From assembly GCF_003390935.1 (NCBI RefSeq), contig NZ_QNQZ01000010.1, forward strand, positions 186,001-250,000: a stretch of 64,000 nt of DNA. The letters run 5' to 3'. The notes beneath the pieces are model-generated. The model did no database searches. It saw only the letters and a list, made by a program, of their open reading frames with translations, and was not told the origin of the DNA. The translations under genes were made by a program, and so were the position numbers. Below are positions 1 to 9,760 of this stretch, piece by piece (position 1 is the stretch's first letter; each line of letters opens with the position of its first letter). Origin of the DNA: Lewinella sp. IMCC34191 (GTDB taxonomy: Bacteria; Bacteroidota; Bacteroidia; Chitinophagales; Saprospiraceae).

Positions 1-1
1 G

Positions 2-391
2 ATCATCTACGAGGCGATCGACGAAATCAGCAGCGCCATCGAAGGCATGCTGGAGCCTACCCGCGAGGAAAAGACGACCTGTCAGGTTGCCGTCCGCGAG
101 ACCTTCAAGATCTCCAAGGTCGGTACGATCGCCGGTTGTTATGTCGAGGAAGGAAAGATCACCCGCAACACCCTCATCCGCGTCATTCGCGACGGTATCG
201 TTGTCTTCCCGCTTAAGGAAGGACAAACCGGCGAACTGGCAAGCCTCAAACGCTTCAAAGACGACGTCAAGGAAGTACGCAGCGGCATGGAGTGTGGTCT
301 GAATATCAAGAACTTCAACGATATCAAGGAAGGCGACATCATCGAAGGCTACGAGATCGTAGAGATCAAGCAGAAGATGCAGTCGAACTAA
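2..391 (+). CDS. infB: Translation initiation factor IF-2, C-terminal end (partial)
   Basis: The gene is cut by the left edge of the window; 129 codons and a TAA stop remain, read in frame from base 2. The visible residues are the C-terminal part of IF-2. They include the helix [19 protein letters not shown] and the closing beta-barrel domain ([17 protein letters not shown], then [15 protein letters not shown]), which binds fMet-tRNA in this family. IF-2 is the GTPase that places initiator tRNA on the 30S subunit. The G domain is outside the window. Most bacteria carry infB right after rimP-nusA, but here those two genes lie 13 kb further on. A long inverted repeat follows the stop codon. Confidence 0.95.
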   Translation: MIYEAIDEISSAIEGMLEPTREEKTTCQVAVRETFKISKVGTIAGCYVEEGKITRNTLIRVIRDGIVVFPLKEGQTGELASLKRFKDDVKEVRSGMECGLNIKNFNDIKEGDIIEGYEIVEIKQKMQSN

Positions 392-413
392 TTGGTGAAC
401 GGACGAATGGCTG

Positions 414-459
414 AATTAGTGAATAGCGAACCTTCTGCGCAAGGGGCTATTCACTAATT
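414..459 (+). terminator. Perfect 14-bp inverted repeat downstream of infB
   Basis: AATTAGTGAATAGC (414-427) is repeated exactly in inverted form at 446-459, with an 18-base loop. It starts 23 bases after the infB stop codon and ends 33 bases before the next start. No run of T follows, so this is not a textbook intrinsic terminator. It may still end the infB transcript or stabilise its 3' end. The low GC of the stem stands out against its surroundings. Confidence 0.5.
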
Positions 460-492
460 TGGATATTCCCCGTTTCATCAATTCGATACCCT

Positions 493-1167
493 ATGTGCGG
501 ACGATACTCAGTAGTGATCGACGAAGCCAAGCTTCGTAAGCAATTCACGAAAGATCTGGTAACGCCCACGGGTGGACTACCCACCAATTACAATATGGCC
601 CCGACCCAGGACGGCCTGGTAATAACGGACCGGGAACCCGGACAGCTATCGGCCTTCCGATGGGGGCTGGTGCCCTTCTGGGCCAAGGACCTCAAGATCG
701 GCGCCAGGATGATCAACGCGCGGCGGGAAGGAATTGAAGACAAGTCAAGTTTCCGAAAACCCATCCGTGAGCGCCGCTGCCTGGTGATTGGAGACAGTTT
801 CTATGAATGGAAGCGCGAAGGCGGTAGCAAGACACCCTTCCGCATACTCCCGACCGACGACACCTTGCTCGTCATGGCAGGTATTTGGGAAAGCTGGTCG
901 CCCAAAGATGGCGGAGACACGGTCTACACCTACTCCATCATTACCGGTCCCCCCAATAAAGAGATGACGTCCATCCATGATCGCATGCCGATGTTGCTGA
1001 CCACCGCCGAACAACAAGGCGCATGGCTGGACCGTGATGCCGATCTACCTGCCATACTGGATCTTCTGGCCACGCCCCCTGACGGGACACTGAAGACATA
1101 TCCCGTTTCTCAGGAAGTGGGCAACGTACGAAATAACGGCCCGCGGCTCCACGAGCCATCTGCCTGA
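493..1167 (+). CDS. SOS response-associated peptidase / abasic-site crosslink protein (SRAP, YedK/HMCES family)
   Basis: The 224-residue protein begins MCGRYS, so Cys2 becomes the N-terminal catalytic residue after Met removal. SRAP proteins use this Cys to form a thiazolidine crosslink with abasic sites in single-stranded DNA. The other family residues are visible: Asn75 in INARRE, Glu105 in YEWK and His162 in IHDRMP, with the conserved WGLVPFWAKD at about 57-66. Length and motif order match full-length members. It is 35 bases upstream of a GNAT gene on the same strand and may be co-transcribed with it. No SOS-type operator was recognised upstream. The ATG fixes Cys2 and is therefore the certain start. 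Confidence 0.95.
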   Translation: MCGRYSVVIDEAKLRKQFTKDLVTPTGGLPTNYNMAPTQDGLVITDREPGQLSAFRWGLVPFWAKDLKIGARMINARREGIEDKSSFRKPIRERRCLVIGDSFYEWKREGGSKTPFRILPTDDTLLVMAGIWESWSPKDGGDTVYTYSIITGPPNKEMTSIHDRMPMLLTTAEQQGAWLDRDADLPAILDLLATPPDGTLKTYPVSQEVGNVRNNGPRLHEPSA

Positions 1168-1201
1168 ATTCTTTCTTCTGATCGCCCGATAATCTTGCTC
1201 C

Positions 1202-1750
1202 GTGAATTCCGCCAACGTCCGCATTCTACCAGCCACTCCGGATGATGTCGCGACCATAGAGCGGCTTGCCCGCAAAACGTGGCCCGACACCTTTGGAGAT
1301 ATTCTTTCTGCGGCTCAGATCGAGTATATGCTCCAGATGATGTACCGCCCGGATGCCCTGCTAGACCAGATGCAAAGCGGTCATGTGTTTCACCTGTTGC
1401 TGGCCAGCGACGAAAGTTTCCGCTCGGACTACTCCGGGCAGAGTCGGCGTTTTCAAGCCGTAGGATACGTCAGTCACGAGACCGATCAGGCGCCGGGTGC
1501 AACTAAGATTCATAAACTCTACGTCCTGCCGGAAATGCAGGGTCGGGGATTTGGCCGGCTCCTGATCGATAAGGTAGAATCCATCGCTACCCGAAATGGA
1601 CAGTTGGCGCTTAAACTCGATGTCAACTACCAAAACCCGGCGATCAGGTTTTACGAACGGATGGGCTTCGAGAAAGTCGAACAGTACACTACGGAAATCG
1701 GGGAAGGGTACCTAATGGAAGATTGGAGAATGGTAAAATTGTTAAGTTGA
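1202..1750 (+). CDS. GNAT family N-acetyltransferase
   Basis: This 182-residue protein has the GNAT acyl-CoA fold. It opens with VRILPATPDDVATIERLA, continues with the beta4 strand ATKIHKLYVLPEMQGRGFG (the Q/R-x-x-G-x-G/A pyrophosphate loop as QGRGFG) and ends with NPAIRFYERMGFEKVEQ. The acceptor substrate cannot be told from sequence. The start is GTG, the only in-frame start that precedes the first beta strand. It follows the SRAP gene after 34 bases. The 166 bases downstream hold no recognised gene. Confidence 0.88.
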   Translation: MNSANVRILPATPDDVATIERLARKTWPDTFGDILSAAQIEYMLQMMYRPDALLDQMQSGHVFHLLLASDESFRSDYSGQSRRFQAVGYVSHETDQAPGATKIHKLYVLPEMQGRGFGRLLIDKVESIATRNGQLALKLDVNYQNPAIRFYERMGFEKVEQYTTEIGEGYLMEDWRMVKLLS

Positions 1751-1916
1751 CAATTGCATGGAAGAACACGCGTTTTAATGGACGAGACATATGAACGATA
1801 TTACACTAACTGCCTGCTTCTAATTTTTGCCTTAGCCTTATAGACACTCCACACTTTCATTTTTTAATCCGGTGACCTTATGTCACGGATTCCAGACACA
1901 GTTATAACACTCAGAC

Positions 1917-2897
1917 ATGCTATTTCGAACACTACTTACCGCTTTTGCGGTGCTGATCGCCTGTACACACCTCCGGGCGGACAATTACGCCTCCGTTACC
2001 TCTTCAGAGGGTTGGACCATAACCGTAGCCATCCGGTACACCGGTATCACCGTTCTGAACGAAAGCAACAACTGCAGGTACGGCTTCAATTACGTGCAGA
2101 ACTTCGATTACGAGGTGCACTACAGTGGCGGCGGCGGGCCTCGTACCTATTATCTGGGAATTGGCGACGGCTGCGTGACCAACGGTGGAACTATCGGCAT
2201 CCCCGAATCCTCCTCGCTCAGCGGAAGTATCCAGTCGTACAACAAGTACAGCAATACCAAAACGCCATGCCACAGGATAGACCCCGCAGACTTTGCCTGC
2301 GAAACCATGAACCTGACCATTAGCGCGCCCGGCGTACCTAATCAAACGGTAAGCATGGCCTACATGGATGGCAACGCGGTCCTTCCTATTGCCCTATCCG
2401 ACTTCGGAGCGGAATCCGAACCTACCGGTAGCGTCCGCGTCCACTGGAACACGGTGGAACAGGCCGATCAAAATTATTTTACCGTAGAGCGTTCTGCCAA
2501 TGGGAGCGACTGGCTTCCTCTCGCGACGCTTCCAAGCCGAAAAGGAAATGATGTGCTTGGAGGTTATCAGTTTCGTGATGAACACCCGCTGTCAACGGTC
2601 GCCTACTACCGGATAGTAATGATGTCCGTTGATGGTACGTCGACCATATCGGACATCAGGGCCGTCCATTCACCGGATGACCGAATGTCCGTCTACCCTA
2701 ATCCGGTCTCGGACGTATTATATCTCCGCGGTTTCGATGAGGTTACCATCTTCGATATGCAGGGCCGGGACGTAACCTCTCAACTCACCCCTCACCATAC
2801 CGGTGACGGAACGTACAGCGTGAATGTTTCCGGTTTGAAAAAAGGCGTCTATTTCGCCCGCTCGGCAGCCGGCGCCCAGCGCTTTCAACGCATCTAA
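1917..2897 (+). CDS. Secreted protein with T9SS type A sorting domain
   Basis: The 326-residue protein has an N-terminal signal peptide (MLFRTLLTAFAVLIACTHLRA). A Gly- and Asn-rich beta region of unknown function follows, with several Cys (residues about 20-155). Next is a segment typical of Bacteroidota cargo proteins (VRVHWNTVEQADQNYFTVERSANG, about 172-195). The C-terminal sorting domain runs from VYPNPVSDVLYLRGFDE (about 260) to GVYFARSAAG. The sorting domain directs export through the type IX system and is usually removed at the surface. The function of the mature N-terminal part is not recognised. The gene converges on the DUF1206 gene, with 8 bases between the stops. Confidence 0.85.
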   Translation: MLFRTLLTAFAVLIACTHLRADNYASVTSSEGWTITVAIRYTGITVLNESNNCRYGFNYVQNFDYEVHYSGGGGPRTYYLGIGDGCVTNGGTIGIPESSSLSGSIQSYNKYSNTKTPCHRIDPADFACETMNLTISAPGVPNQTVSMAYMDGNAVLPIALSDFGAESEPTGSVRVHWNTVEQADQNYFTVERSANGSDWLPLATLPSRKGNDVLGGYQFRDEHPLSTVAYYRIVMMSVDGTSTISDIRAVHSPDDRMSVYPNPVSDVLYLRGFDEVTIFDMQGRDVTSQLTPHHTGDGTYSVNVSGLKKGVYFARSAAGAQRFQRI

Positions 2898-2905
2898 GCG
2901 CTTAT

Positions 2906-3700
2906 CTATACCCGCTCGTACTTCGCCCGTACAAACATAAATATACCGTAGGCTAACAAGCCAAGCCCCACCAGAGCCAATAGTACCGCACCGTATGATT
3001 GGTCCTGGATAAAACTCAGACTCTCGCCAACGCCTTTGAATTGGCTGGGATCGTCCATCAGGGCAGCGCGGAACAAGAAATAGGAGATAATGCCATAAAC
3101 CACGAAGCGAGCGGTCAGACCTACTTCACCCGTCTTTTTAAAAGTTTCCCGCTGATCGTGCCCTAATCCCAGGCCTTCGATGCCTTCCATATGCTTATCG
3201 GTCAGGGCCCGGTATAGCTGAAAAAAAGCCACGCCGGCCATGATGGCCGCGATAATGCCGACCACCCAGGGTCCCCAGCTCTCCGATAGGATGCGGGCAA
3301 TTATATCCTGCTTGCTGCTTCCACTACTGCCTCCTCCGCCAAAGGCCGATTTGAAAGCGTGGGCACTCAGTACACCATAAGCCGTACCACTCACTGCATA
3401 ACCGATACGCTTGGCGATGCCTTCTTTATCGGACCCCTCATTCTCCTTGTCCTTAACCGCGGTGTACCACCGCCAGCTACAGTAGGCAAGCAACCCCACA
3501 CCGATGAGGAAGAGTAAAACCTGCCCGAACGGGTTGGTTCCGATCCAGGTGATGACCGCCTTGGGACCGCTGGTGCTGCCCTCGCCGGCGCTGCCGACTA
3601 CCGCAATGATGGCAAAAATGCCGATCAGGCAGTAAACCACTCCTTTGGCAATATATCCGGTAGTAAAAAGCTTGTTTTGGGTAGAGTGACTTAAGGCCAT
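2906..3700 (-). CDS. DUF1206 family integral membrane protein
   Basis: The 264-residue protein has about six hydrophobic segments arranged as three similar pairs, which is the DUF1206 layout. It begins MALSHSTQNKLFTTGYIAKGVVYCLIGIFAI. Each unit contains a G-Y/F-x-A-K/R-G or related turn before a membrane helix (for example TGYIAKGVVYCLIG and GLTARFVVYGIISYF). A Gly/Ser-rich linker (GGGGSSGSS) lies near residue 122. The family has no established function. It is transcribed away from purA, with a 162-base shared upstream region. Confidence 0.85.
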   Translation of the reverse strand: MALSHSTQNKLFTTGYIAKGVVYCLIGIFAIIAVVGSAGEGSTSGPKAVITWIGTNPFGQVLLFLIGVGLLAYCSWRWYTAVKDKENEGSDKEGIAKRIGYAVSGTAYGVLSAHAFKSAFGGGGSSGSSKQDIIARILSESWGPWVVGIIAAIMAGVAFFQLYRALTDKHMEGIEGLGLGHDQRETFKKTGEVGLTARFVVYGIISYFLFRAALMDDPSQFKGVGESLSFIQDQSYGAVLLALVGLGLLAYGIFMFVRAKYERV

Positions 3701-3792
3701 GTGTATGTTTACTACTATAATGGCTAATTATACATCGGATGTTCGCACGAACAGTCAGCCGCCAGACAGGTAGGTAGCTGGAATTTTTCGAC

Positions 3793-3800
3793 TACCTTTG
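3793..3800 (+). promoter_or_regulatory. Candidate -7 promoter box for purA
   Basis: TACCTTTG matches the Bacteroidota -7 consensus TAnnTTTG. It lies 62 bases upstream of the purA ATG in the region shared with the divergent DUF1206 gene. No clear TTTG is seen at the -33 position, so the call rests on one box only. Confidence 0.4.
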
Positions 3801-3862
3801 CCCACGATTTGCAATGGGTGGTACACAAGAGTGTGTAATTCGCCCCTAAAAGCCAAGCTAAA

Positions 3863-5131
3863 ATGGCCGTAGACGTACTTCTGGGTCTCCAGTGGGGAGA
3901 CGAAGGGAAGGGCAAGATCGTAGATGTTCTCGCCCCCCGCTATGATATTATCGCCCGCTTCCAGGGTGGCCCCAACGCGGGACATACCCTCATCTTCGAT
4001 GGTAAGAAGTTCGTATTGCATACCGTGCCTTCCGGTATCTTCCGCGCCTCCCTCCACAACCTGATCGGTAATGGCGTCGTGATCGACCCGATTACCCTTT
4101 CCAAGGAACTCGACGAACTGGATGCGGCCAGTATCGAATACGCCGACCGGTTATTCGTTGCGCGCAAGGCCCACCTAATCCTGCCGACCCACCGCCTCCT
4201 GGACGCCGCACGTGAAAATGCCAAGGGGGAACGCAAGATCGGATCCACCCTGAAGGGCATTGGCCCGACCTATATGGACAAGACCGGCCGTAACGGTATG
4301 CGGGTGGGCGATCTGGAAGCTCCGGACTTTCGGCAACGGTACGAACGTCTCAAGGAAAAGCACCTGCAGTTGGTGGGGCTTTACCCCTACATCGAGTTCG
4401 ACCTGGCCAAGGAGGAAGCGGCCTGGTTCAAAGCCGTGGACCGGTTGCGCCAACTCGTCTTCGTGAACGGTGAATTCTACATCAACAAGGCAATCCGCGA
4501 CGGCAAGAAGATCCTGGCCGAGGGCGCACAGGGGAGCATGCTCGACATCGACTTCGGCACCTACCCCTACGTTACCTCCTCCAATACCATCACCGCCGGC
4601 GTATGCACCGGTCTCGGTATCGCACCGCAGCGCATCGGCGAGGTCATCGGCATCACGAAAGCGTACTGCACGCGCGTGGGCGGTGGCCCCTTCCCCACCG
4701 AGTTGCACGACGAAACCGGGGAATTCCTACGCAAGGAAGGCGCGGAGTTCGGAGCCACCACCGGACGGCCCCGGCGCTGTGGCTGGATCGATCTGGTCCA
4801 GTTGCGGTACACCATCATGCTCAGCGGCGTCACCCAGTTGGTTGTCACGAAAGTGGACGTACTAAACCGCTTCAAGACCATCAAGGCCGCCGATGCATAC
4901 CAGATTGGCGGAGAAAAGAGCAATGAATTGCCCTTCGACCTCGTCCACGAAAACTACGAAGCGATCTATACCGAAATCGAGGGTTGGAACAGCGACCTCT
5001 CCGGCGTCAAGGAAGAAGCCGCCCTTCCCCAGGCCTGCCTCAACTACATCCAGTACCTGGAAGAAAAATTGGATGTTCCAGTCACGATGGTCAGCACCGG
5101 TGCTGACCGTGAGGAACTGGTGACCCGCTAG
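3863..5131 (+). CDS. purA: Adenylosuccinate synthase
   Basis: This enzyme condenses IMP and aspartate with GTP hydrolysis, the first committed step from IMP to AMP. The protein has 422 residues, close to the family's usual length. It begins MAVDVLLGLQWGDEGKGK, which holds the P-loop-like GDEGKGK and the catalytic Asp13. His41 is in GGPNAGHTL. Further family blocks are GSTLKGIGPTYMDK, EGAQGSMLDIDFGTYPYVTSS and GATTGRPRRCGW. All catalytic motifs are intact. It is a single gene, followed by a 255-base gap that carries one copy of the dispersed 17-bp repeat. Confidence 0.98.
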   Translation: MAVDVLLGLQWGDEGKGKIVDVLAPRYDIIARFQGGPNAGHTLIFDGKKFVLHTVPSGIFRASLHNLIGNGVVIDPITLSKELDELDAASIEYADRLFVARKAHLILPTHRLLDAARENAKGERKIGSTLKGIGPTYMDKTGRNGMRVGDLEAPDFRQRYERLKEKHLQLVGLYPYIEFDLAKEEAAWFKAVDRLRQLVFVNGEFYINKAIRDGKKILAEGAQGSMLDIDFGTYPYVTSSNTITAGVCTGLGIAPQRIGEVIGITKAYCTRVGGGPFPTELHDETGEFLRKEGAEFGATTGRPRRCGWIDLVQLRYTIMLSGVTQLVVTKVDVLNRFKTIKAADAYQIGGEKSNELPFDLVHENYEAIYTEIEGWNSDLSGVKEEAALPQACLNYIQYLEEKLDVPVTMVSTGADREELVTR

Positions 5132-5258
5132 CCGCTAGATTGTTGTAGCCACGAGCAGGCAATTGCATTGTTCGTACAAGATCAACGGATATCGATTTCG
5201 GGGGCGAGCACTCTCCTACCGTATTGGAAAATTTACCTCCCCCTCAACCCGCGCCAGA

Positions 5259-5285
5259 TTTTTGCGACGGAGCGCAGGTATAATG
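5259..5285 (+). repeat. Dispersed GCGRCGGAGCGCAGGTA repeat, copy 1
   Basis: TTTTT followed by GCGACGGAGCGCAGGTA and then TAATG. It lies in the 255-base gap between purA and the YceI gene, about 100 bases before the latter. The remainder of that gap shows no gene. The same T-run, core and TAATG tail recur at 54217-54243. Confidence 0.85.
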
Positions 5286-5386
5286 CTTTTTATGTGCAGG
5301 ACGACACCCTGGCACTTTGAAGCCCATACACCCCCACCGGTCACTATTTTAGTCATTCCTTATCCTGTAGATAGAGCATACATCGA

Positions 5387-5926
5387 ATGCGTATGGCGGT
5401 CAAATATTTAGTCGGGATCATGCTGGTGTTCCTTACCGTGAGTGCTGGCTACTATGATATAGGCAACTATGAGATCGGCCCCGATTACGTGATCCACTTT
5501 AGTGGGGGTGGTGCGGAAGGTACCTTTAGCGGACTTACCGGCGAGATCACTTTCGATCCGGAGGATCTTTCGACAGCCCGTATGGACGTCAGCGTAGAAG
5601 CGGCCACCATTGCTACCGGCAACGACCTGAAAGACAAGCATGCCCGTGGAGAGAACTGGTTTGACGTGGAAAATTATCCCACCATTAGCTACCGGGCTAC
5701 CGACTTCGAGCGCACGGGATCCGGCTACCTGGCCAACGGAACGCTCACCCTGCACGGAGTAAGTAAGTCCGCCCCCATCCCTTTCAACTTCACCAAAACG
5801 GGAAAGAGCGGTCGATTCGAAGGAAAACTGACGGTCGACCGGCAAGCCTTCGGTATAGAGGGACCCTGGCTGGCCTTTACGGTCGGCGACGCGTTCGATG
5901 TTGAACTCACCGTACCCGTACGCTAA
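5387..5926 (+). CDS. YceI family protein (lipocalin-like, periplasmic)
   Basis: The 179-residue protein carries an N-terminal hydrophobic signal (MAVKYLVGIMLVFLTVSAG). The YceI beta-barrel follows: YVIHFSGGGAEGTFSGLTGEITFDPEDL, then KDKHARGENWFDVENYPTISYRAT, and TLHGVSKSAPIPF near the end. YceI barrels bind polyisoprenoid or other amphiphilic lipids, and in several phyla they are induced by stress. Two ATG codons (5387 and 5393) are possible starts; they give almost the same signal peptide. It converges with thiL. It appears to be transcribed alone. Confidence 0.9.
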   Translation: MRMAVKYLVGIMLVFLTVSAGYYDIGNYEIGPDYVIHFSGGGAEGTFSGLTGEITFDPEDLSTARMDVSVEAATIATGNDLKDKHARGENWFDVENYPTISYRATDFERTGSGYLANGTLTLHGVSKSAPIPFNFTKTGKSGRFEGKLTVDRQAFGIEGPWLAFTVGDAFDVELTVPVR

Positions 5927-5967
5927 TTATTGGCCTTTTCAATTGGGGCATAAGAGATCCGACTTCG

Positions 5968-6996
5968 CTAGTCGAAGTGGTTCCAGCCCTGGGCTTTGAT
6001 GTCGTGAATGTTGCCACCCTTCGTGTGCAGTTTGACGCCGTCTTCCTTCGCTACGATCTCCCCGGCAATGTAGATATCGGGCAGGAAGCGGATCTTCTCG
6101 GTATCCTTCGGATCGATGGTAAAGAGCAATTCGTAATCTTCCCCACCGGATAATGCCGTAGTGATCGGATCGAGGTTGAATTCCAAAGCTTGCATCTGGG
6201 CGTCATTGGAGATGGGTACTCCGCTCTCCTCGATGACCGCGCCTACGCCGGATGACTTGCAGATATGAAAGATTTCGCTCGCCAGCCCGTCGCTGATATC
6301 GATCATCGAGGTGGGAACGATGCCCTCCTTGGCGAAGGTATCGACCATATCGGTACGGGCTTCGGGGCGTAGCTGGCGCTGCAGCAGGGTGGGAGCATAC
6401 TCGCCCAGGTCCGGCTGCATGTCTGGGTTGTCCATAAAGACCTGCTTCTCCCTTTCCAGTAGCTGAAGGCCCAGATAGGCGCCACCGAGACTGCCGGTGA
6501 TACAGATCAGATCGCCGACCTTCGCTCCACTGCGGCGGGTGATCCGGGAAGCCGGGGCGCGCCCTATCGCCGTGACGCTGATGATGAGTCCGCGGTTCGA
6601 ACTGGTAGTATCCCCACCGATGAGATCTACCCCGTACTGGTCGCAGGCCGCCTTTACACCGGCGTAAAACTCATCGAGGGCCTCCACCGAGAATCGATTG
6701 CTAAGCGCAATGCTGACCGTGATCTGCTGGGGCCGCGCGTTCATCGCGCAGATATCCGATAGGTTGACGATCACCGACTTGTATCCCAGGTGCTTGAGCG
6801 GGGTATACGTGAAGTCGAAGTGAATACTTTCCACCAGCATATCCGTGCTGATCACGATCTGCTCGTCTCCGCCGTCAATGATGGCGGCGTCGTCGCCTAC
6901 CCCCAGAATGGTGGTGGCCTGTTTGTTCTGAAAACCCTCCGTCAGGTGATCGATGAGTCCGAATTCGCCTAGCGTGTTCACGTCCGTATGCTCCAT
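5968..6996 (-). CDS. thiL: Thiamine-monophosphate kinase
   Basis: ThiL phosphorylates thiamine phosphate to thiamine diphosphate with ATP. The 342-residue protein shows the family motifs GVGDDAAIID (about 32-41), STDMLVESIHFD (about 50-61), NLSDICAMNARP (about 78-89), GGDTTSS (about 126-132) and ISDGLASEIFHI (about 236-247). The acidic residues of these blocks bind magnesium. Length is normal. No other thiamine gene is nearby, so it is a stand-alone locus. Its upstream neighbour, moxR, is divergent. The 286-base gap between them is GC-rich and contains the palindrome GACCGCCGGCGGTC at 7060-7073. Confidence 0.95.
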   Translation of the reverse strand: MEHTDVNTLGEFGLIDHLTEGFQNKQATTILGVGDDAAIIDGGDEQIVISTDMLVESIHFDFTYTPLKHLGYKSVIVNLSDICAMNARPQQITVSIALSNRFSVEALDEFYAGVKAACDQYGVDLIGGDTTSSNRGLIISVTAIGRAPASRITRRSGAKVGDLICITGSLGGAYLGLQLLEREKQVFMDNPDMQPDLGEYAPTLLQRQLRPEARTDMVDTFAKEGIVPTSMIDISDGLASEIFHICKSSGVGAVIEESGVPISNDAQMQALEFNLDPITTALSGGEDYELLFTIDPKDTEKIRFLPDIYIAGEIVAKEDGVKLHTKGGNIHDIKAQGWNHFD

Positions 6997-7237
6997 AGTA
7001 TAGATAGTTACCGATGAGAACCCGCATCGGCTCCCGGGGTTGCCTCCGCCACCCGGTCGGACCGCCGGCGGTCGCGCGGTAAGCGGTCGGGGTTTATTAA
7101 CCTGGAGTTGACATTGGAGATTGACAAGCCCTTTCCTGGTACTCCATCGGCCCGGGAAACGGGCCGCTTTTGCAGGAAGAGGACGGGGTACCGATTAGCC
7201 AGGATTCATGTTGCGTTACCGGCTGCCCCGAATGTGT

Positions 7238-7245
7238 TTACTTTG
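7238..7245 (+). promoter_or_regulatory. Candidate -7 box for moxR
   Basis: TTACTTTG is one mismatch from TAnnTTTG and ends immediately before copy 2 of the dispersed repeat. If used, transcription would start inside the repeat, and the repeat would lie in the moxR 5' leader. There is no convincing -33 element. Confidence 0.3.
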
Positions 7246-7246
7246 C

Positions 7247-7270
7247 ACCTGCGCGCCGCCGCCCAAAATT
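7247..7270 (-). repeat. Dispersed repeat, copy 2 (minus orientation)
   Basis: On the plus strand it reads ACCTGCGCGCCGCCGCCC followed by AAAATT, so it is the reverse of the other copies with one core change (GGAGC becomes GGCGC). It sits 13 bases upstream of the chosen moxR start. An upstream frame extension of moxR would translate it as CTCAPPPKI, which is not family sequence. Confidence 0.8.
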
Positions 7271-7282
7271 TATATCCTGCAT

Positions 7283-8275
<993 letters not shown>

Positions 8276-8352
8276 TAGCTGCTCTCCTTTCCGTTGCTTC
8301 CTCTTGCTCGCCACCCGAAAAGTCAACCAATCGGCCGCTAGCGCCTTCTTTC

Positions 8353-8372
8353 GTATGAAGAAAGCTTCATAC
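8353..8372 (+). promoter_or_regulatory. Perfect inverted repeat upstream of the MBL-rhodanese/SulP pair
   Basis: GTATGAAG and CTTCATAC form an 8-bp perfect inverted repeat around AAAG, ending 11 bases before the ATG at 8384. It could be a repressor site or an mRNA hairpin over the start region. It is the only such palindrome seen close to these two genes. Confidence 0.4.
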
Positions 8373-8383
8373 AACACTATAGG

Positions 8384-9760
8384 ATGACCATCGAGCAAAT
8401 TTACACCGGCTGCTTAGCGCAGGGCGCCTACTACATTGCCAACAAGGGGGAAGCGGCCATCGTGGATCCGCTGCGGAGCCCCGCCCCCTACATCAAGCGG
8501 GCAAAGGAGGCCGGTGACCGGATCAAATACATCTTCGAGACGCATTTTCACGCTGACTTCGTCAGTGGCCACCTCGACCTGGCGCAGGAAACCGGCGCGG
8601 AGATCATCTATGGTCCCGGAGCTAAAACGGACTACGATAAGCACGAAGCGGAAGACGGGGAAGAATTCTCGGTAGGTGACCTGACGATAAAGGTGCTTCA
8701 CACCCCCGGCCATACCCTGGAAAGCACGACCTACCTGCTGCTCGACAAGAACGGCCGGCCCCATGCCATCTTCACCGGCGATACGCTGTTCATCGGCGAT
8801 GTCGGACGGCCCGACCTGGCGCAGAAAAAGGGAGCCCTCACTACGGAGGACCTGGCCGGCCTGCTTTACGACAGCCTGCGGCGCAAAATCATGGTGCTTC
8901 CCGATGACGTGATCGTCTACCCCGCACACGGGGCCGGATCGGCCTGCGGCAAGAAGATGAGCCGGGAAACGACCGATACCCTAGGCAACCAAAAGGCCAC
9001 CAATTACGCGCTACGAAAGAATATGACCCGGAGCGAGTTCGTCGCTGAAGTCACGGAGGGCCTACTTCCGCCGCCCGCCTACTTCAGCGAGAACGTACGC
9101 ATGAATAAGGCCGGCTATGACTCCTTCGATAAGGTAATGAAGCGCGGCGCGGTCGCGCTAAGTCCGGCCAAGTTCGAGGCAGTTGCCAACCGGGAAATGG
9201 CACTGATTCTAGACGTGCGCAGCAAGGAAGATTTCGTAAACGGATTCATCCCGAACAGCATCTTCATCGGCCTCGACGGTAGTTTTGCGCCCTGGGTGGG
9301 TGAATTGATCCCCGATCTGCAACAGCCTATACTGTTGGTCACCGATGCGGGCCGGGAGGCCGAAACCGTGGAGCGCCTAAGTCGGGTCGGCTACGATAAT
9401 GCGCTCGGTTATCTCGAGGGCGGCCTGGCGGCCTGGGAAGCTTACGGTGGCGAAACGGATCGTATATCGACTATTCGGGCGGAAGGCTTCGATCCACTGC
9501 AGGCTCCCCGTATCTTGGACGTTCGTAAGGAAACGGAATTTGAAAGCGGCCATCTCCGCCAATCCACCAATCTTCCGCTGGCCAATCTGAGCCAAGCCAC
9601 TTCGGAACTGGACACCGATCAGGAGTACTACATCCACTGCGGCAGCGGTTACCGGTCAACCATCGCGGCCAGTATGCTGCAATCGCGGGGCTTCCACCGT
9701 ATCGTAAACGTGCAGGACAAGGTAGCCGACATCCTGGCGACCGAGTCCGTGGATGCCTAA
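8384..9760 (+). CDS. MBL-fold hydrolase with two rhodanese domains (persulfide dioxygenase-like)
   Basis: Residues 1 to about 250 form a metallo-beta-lactamase domain related to ETHE1-type persulfide dioxygenases. The metal site motif is THFHADFVSGH (53-63), followed by HTPGHT and FTGDTLFIGDVGRPDL. The final His of the usual HxHxDH is Phe here. Two rhodanese domains follow. The first (about 265-350, LILDVRSKEDF) has no catalytic Cys at the expected loop. The second (about 370-455, ILDVRKETEF) has Cys419 in YIHCGSGYRS. The role is probably sulfane-sulfur handling. The stop overlaps the start of the SulP transporter gene by 8 bases, so the two are translationally coupled. Confidence 0.88.
   Translation: MTIEQIYTGCLAQGAYYIANKGEAAIVDPLRSPAPYIKRAKEAGDRIKYIFETHFHADFVSGHLDLAQETGAEIIYGPGAKTDYDKHEAEDGEEFSVGDLTIKVLHTPGHTLESTTYLLLDKNGRPHAIFTGDTLFIGDVGRPDLAQKKGALTTEDLAGLLYDSLRRKIMVLPDDVIVYPAHGAGSACGKKMSRETTDTLGNQKATNYALRKNMTRSEFVAEVTEGLLPPPAYFSENVRMNKAGYDSFDKVMKRGAVALSPAKFEAVANREMALILDVRSKEDFVNGFIPNSIFIGLDGSFAPWVGELIPDLQQPILLVTDAGREAETVERLSRVGYDNALGYLEGGLAAWEAYGGETDRISTIRAEGFDPLQAPRILDVRKETEFESGHLRQSTNLPLANLSQATSELDTDQEYYIHCGSGYRSTIAASMLQSRGFHRIVNVQDKVADILATESVDA

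Noticed and set aside
5163-5411. Short open frame upstream of the YceI gene
   Set aside because: It crosses a dispersed repeat and overlaps the YceI start in another frame; it has no recognisable protein features.
7060-7073. Palindrome GACCGCCGGCGGTC between thiL and moxR
   Set aside because: Perfect but in very GC-rich sequence with nothing else to support a regulatory site. It lacks the GGTAG linker of the hairpin arrays.
7208-7282. N-terminal extension of the MoxR protein from 7208
   Set aside because: It reads through a dispersed repeat and has no similarity to the family; ATG 7283 gives the normal length.
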